Below the pieces are notes generated by a model that worked only from the letters and a program-made list of their open reading frames with translations, was not told where the DNA came from and searched no databases. Of a stretch of DNA of 33,544 nt, positions 30,587 through 33,544 are shown one piece after another. A program made the position numbers and the translations under genes. Origin of the DNA: Acidobacteriota bacterium (GTDB lineage Bacteria; Acidobacteriota; Terriglobia; Acidiferrales; UBA7541); contig QHYU01000173.1 of NCBI GenBank assembly GCA_003224235.1, forward strand, positions 1 through 33,544. The letters run 5' to 3'. Position 1 is the first letter of the stretch. Each line of letters starts with the position of its first letter.

Positions 30587-33544
30587 CTAGCTCCTCGCGG
30601 CGGCGGCCTTGCGCGCAATGAGACCAAAGCCCTTCGCTATTGCGTCCTTTTCGAGGGCCTCAAGGTGAGCGCGGCCAGCGGCGACCTTGCCCGATTTCAT
30701 TTCGACCTCACCCAGGGCCAAGCGGGCCTCGAACTGATCGCCAACGAAACCGTACTTCGTCGCTTCGGCGAGAGTAGCCTCAAGACTCTTGGAGGCTTCG
30801 GCAGGTTTGCCCAAAGCGGCGCGGACGCGGGCAGCGACAATCGCCATCTGGAGACGGGCGTCGCGGTTCTGATTCTTCGCAACAAGCCCTGCCACGCGGG
30901 CGATCTCTCTCTGCGCCTCGGCGGGGTTTCCCATTTCAAGAAGAGCGCGGGCAAGTATGGATTGTGCAGAGATCTCGTCGTCAATCATTCTTTCCTTTTG
31001 GAACTCTACAACGGCCTGTCGGATGGGCACTGCGGCCTCTGCTGGATGCCCTTCTTCGATGGACAGCTCGGCAAGTGCCACCAGAGTCTCGCCGGCCTCT
31101 CCGTTGTTTCCGATCTCATTCCGGATGCTCAGCGCCTCCTGAAGTTCCTTCCGCGCCCCAGCCAGGTCCCCCTCCGCAGAAAGGATTACACCCAGGTCAA
31201 AGAGCGCGTACGCGGAATATTTCTTTTCGCCAGTCTCGCGAGACATGGACTGCGCCTCCTCCAACCTCTTCTTTGCCCCGCTCAGGTCCCCCTGGGAGTA
31301 GAGTGTCAACCCCAAATTGACTAGCGCGAGCGTCGTCTGACTCTTGTCGCCAATTTCGCGGAACATTGCCAGGGACTCCTCAAACATCCTTCGTGCCCCG
31401 GCGAGGTCCCCCAGGGAAAGGAGATCGTCCCCGATGTTGTTCAGGGTAAGAGCGGCGTCGGGTTTAGCGCCAGTTTCGCGGAAGACTGCCAACGCCTCCT
31501 CTGACATCCTCTTTGCCCCAGCGTAATCCCCCCGCACCGCGAGTGTGGTGGCGATGTTGTCAAGTGCCGCGGCCATGTCTCTCTTGTTTCCGGTCTCGCG
31601 AAAAACCGAGAGGGCCTCTTCATTCTTCGTCTTTGACCCGGCAAAGTCCCCTTGATTAAAGAGCACCGCCCCGATATCCTTTAACGAATGTGCTAGGCCA
31701 GCTCGATCACCCGCCTCAGTAGAGATGCGTTTCGCATCCTCGCAAGAGGCTATCGCCTGTTTCGGTTGGCCAAGATTCGCAAGGGCCCAGCACTCTTCCC
31801 TGCGCGCTCGAGCAACCAGGAGCCGCGCACCCTGTGCCGCCCCCTTTTCCGCCGCTTTCGCTGCCACTGCTTGCTCCCGCTTGAAATTTCCCAGCGATTT
31901 GGCCGCGAAGGCTTCCTCGAGGTCGACGCGCGGGTCTTCTGAAGCGGGGGGAGGGAGCTTCCGGAGCGCCTCAAGCGTGGCGAGGGCATTTTGCCCCTTC
32001 CCGGCAGAAGTCTGCACGCTGGCCAACCGCAGGCCGTAGTCGAGGTTATCGGGGAAGAAGCCGAAGAGCGTCCGGTAGATCTCAACGGCTTTGTCCCATT
32101 CCCTGGCGGTTTCGCGATACCTACCTTCCACCCAAAGCCGCTCCTCGCGCGACAAGTTCGCTGAAAGGTCAAATGCTCTCTGGGCCTGCTCCTTGGCCTT
32201 CTGCTCATAACCCAGGTGCCACCAGGCCGAAGCCAAGGCTGCGTGGGCAAGGGCATGGTTCAGATCGGCAGCCACCGCCTTCTGCAACAAGTCTCGGGCG
32301 GCGAGCGCATCAAGAACTCGCAATTTGGCCAGCCCATCGGAATAAAGCCGGGCGGCCTCGGGATTCGACGGCAGCGAGGCACGCACAGCAGCGGCCTCAG
32401 CCGCCGAAATCGCCCCGGCACCAAGCTTTTCTCGGACAATAGCCCCCGTGCGCGCAACCAGATCAGAGACTTCGGCTTCCGCTCCAGATGCCGACACCGA
32501 GGTAAGCGTCTCCCCAGCCGCGGCGTCCTGAAGCCGCAAGTCCAAGCGGAGTGTCCGGCCCGAATCTTTTCCCAGGGCGAGATACGAGCCGAGAACAACG
32601 TAATCAGTCCCCAGGTTCTTGCGGATGCGCGCCAGGGTATCCGGGGCATAGCTGTCGGCATCGGCGAGCGAAAGGTCAATCTTGGTTCGGGCGACGTTTT
32701 CGCCGGCGATGGTCCGCAGCTTTTCCCCAGCAGCGAGTTCCGTGGTGAGCATTTCGGAGAGCGCCGTGGAAAGCCAGGCCTCATCCGGCCGGCCCGAGAG
32801 GTTTTTGAAGCCAAGCACAGCCACAGAGCGGCGGGGTTTGAGGCGGACTTGGTTCATCTCGGTCCTGGCCTTGCGCACCTCCCAGGTGGTGGCTGCAATG
32901 CCGCCAATCAGCGTAAGCACGCCCAGTACGGCCGCTGCTACTTCTATTTTGTGCCTCTGAACGAACTTGGAGCTGCGGTAGCCGAAGGTGGCTGGCCGAG
33001 CCGTTACCGGCAGGCTCTCCAGGTGCCGCCGGATGTCTTCGGAGAACTGCTCCACCGAGGCATAGCGTTGCTGCGGCTCCTTACGAAGAGCCATCAGCAC
33101 GATCGTGTCTAGATCTCCGTGCAGACGTCGGCGCAATTCCTCCGGCCGACCCTCGCGCGTTTGGCTCACCAGCTCAGGTGTGAGGGTGATTGTGCTTCCC
33201 TCGGAGGAGGTTATCTCTTCCACCCGGCTGATAGCGGTGCTGGGCTTTTCCGGGTCCTCCTCGCAAATCACCCGCTCGATCTCCAAAGGAGTCTGGCGCT
33301 TCAGACGGTACGGCCGATGGCCGGTCAGCAGTTTGTAAAGCAACACTCCCAGCGAGTAAATGTCCGTTGCGTTGGTGATCGGCTCTCCACGCACCTGCTC
33401 CGGGCTGGCGTATTCTGGGGTCATGGGCTGTAAACCGGTGCGGGTGACCAGCAGGGTCTGGGAAGAGAATTCCAGGTTCAGCAGCTTGGCAATGCCGAAG
33501 TCCAGCAGTTTGGGCACCCCCTCGGAGGTCACCAAAATGTTGGC
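30587..33544 (-). CDS. Ser/Thr protein kinase with TolB/FlgO-like and TPR domains (5' end beyond window)
   Basis: The visible 985 codons begin in the kinase catalytic loop region (ANILVT, the end of an HRDLKPxNI motif) and continue with the metal-binding LLDFGIAKLL, the activation-segment TPEYASPEQVRGE and DIYSLGVLLYKLLTGHRPY. A single membrane segment follows at about 198-217 (VAAAVLGVLTLIGGIAAT). Then comes a TolB/FlgO-like nucleotide-fold region (RRSVAVLGFKNLSGRPDE to VREKLG, about 236-370) and TPR helices to the C-terminus. At about 640-880 at least six units of about 40 residues repeat the pattern GDxAGAKxxxEEALxxxRExG. The protein is a membrane-anchored Hanks-type kinase with an extracytoplasmic TPR scaffold. 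This architecture is frequent in Acidobacteriota. The TAG stop is at 30587-30589; targets are unknown. Confidence 0.93.
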   Translation of the reverse strand, partial: ANILVTSEGVPKLLDFGIAKLLNLEFSSQTLLVTRTGLQPMTPEYASPEQVRGEPITNATDIYSLGVLLYKLLTGHRPYRLKRQTPLEIERVICEEDPEKPSTAISRVEEITSSEGSTITLTPELVSQTREGRPEELRRRLHGDLDTIVLMALRKEPQQRYASVEQFSEDIRRHLESLPVTARPATFGYRSSKFVQRHKIEVAAAVLGVLTLIGGIAATTWEVRKARTEMNQVRLKPRRSVAVLGFKNLSGRPDEAWLSTALSEMLTTELAAGEKLRTIAGENVARTKIDLSLADADSYAPDTLARIRKNLGTDYVVLGSYLALGKDSGRTLRLDLRLQDAAAGETLTSVSASGAEAEVSDLVARTGAIVREKLGAGAISAAEAAAVRASLPSNPEAARLYSDGLAKLRVLDALAARDLLQKAVAADLNHALAHAALASAWWHLGYEQKAKEQAQRAFDLSANLSREERLWVEGRYRETAREWDKAVEIYRTLFGFFPDNLDYGLRLASVQTSAGKGQNALATLEALRKLPPPASEDPRVDLEEAFAAKSLGNFKREQAVAAKAAEKGAAQGARLLVARARREECWALANLGQPKQAIASCEDAKRISTEAGDRAGLAHSLKDIGAVLFNQGDFAGSKTKNEEALSVFRETGNKRDMAAALDNIATTLAVRGDYAGAKRMSEEALAVFRETGAKPDAALTLNNIGDDLLSLGDLAGARRMFEESLAMFREIGDKSQTTLALVNLGLTLYSQGDLSGAKKRLEEAQSMSRETGEKKYSAYALFDLGVILSAEGDLAGARKELQEALSIRNEIGNNGEAGETLVALAELSIEEGHPAEAAVPIRQAVVEFQKERMIDDEISAQSILARALLEMGNPAEAQREIARVAGLVAKNQNRDARLQMAIVAARVRAALGKPAEASKSLEATLAEATKYGFVGDQFEARLALGEVEMKSGKVAAGRAHLEALEKDAIAKGFGLIARKAAAARS

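Overview
The window is a high-GC bacterial chromosome segment in which every well-supported large gene lies on the minus strand. The most likely source is a member of the Acidobacteriota. That is inferred from gene content: a Ser/Thr kinase fused to a TolB/FlgO-like domain and TPR repeats, a large GAF/GGDEF/HD-GYP protein, and a polysaccharide locus rich in asparagine-synthase-like and NodU-like enzymes. No rRNA, tRNA, CRISPR array, integrase or transposase was seen.

Region 1 (1 to about 21,780) is a surface or exopolysaccharide locus read right to left. In transcription order it holds: a methyltransferase with an N-terminal zinc ribbon (20724-21755), a glycosyltransferase (19385-20533), a Wzy/WaaL-type membrane protein (17699-19294), an AsnB-type amidotransferase (15807-17693), two glycosyltransferases, a second methyltransferase, a glycosyltransferase, a small membrane-protein ORF or gene remnant (11106-11294), a second AsnB-type amidotransferase (9013-11001), a NodU/TobZ-type carbamoyltransferase (7213-8985), a WbuB-like glycosyltransferase, a sugar-nucleotide epimerase, a WecA-type phosphoglycosyltransferase (3773-4822), an FAD oxidoreductase of the geranylgeranyl-reductase type, a second carbamoyltransferase (496-2226) and the start of a UDP-glucose/GDP-mannose dehydrogenase (1-372). 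Together they suggest a Wzx/Wzy-type heteropolysaccharide containing a uronic acid and decorated by amidation, carbamoylation and methylation. No flippase or export gene is in view; these may lie beyond position 1.

Region 2 (21942-25468) holds an OsmC-family thiol peroxidase gene and a compact operon whose reading frames overlap: an ABC ATPase, a MacB-type permease and a secreted esterase.

Region 3 (25624-29094) is one very large signalling protein: membrane N-terminus, three GAF-like modules, GGDEF and HD-GYP. It has a strong candidate sigma70 promoter at 29293-29322.

Region 4 (29113-30586) is a 1.47-kb gap without a large gene. It holds a frameshifted fragment resembling the N-terminus of a GAF/sigma54-type regulator, three degenerate tandem units of about 130 bp, and a 56-codon ORF with a good ribosome-binding site.

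Region 5 (30587-33544) is the 3' part of the Ser/Thr kinase-TPR gene, cut by the window edge.

The least explained signals are a leader of about 70 bp duplicated upstream of the first two polysaccharide genes, an inverted repeat (GTTGCAA-N16-TTGCAAC) upstream of the first, the tandem units with the small ORF, and the doubled carbamoyltransferase/amidotransferase set.
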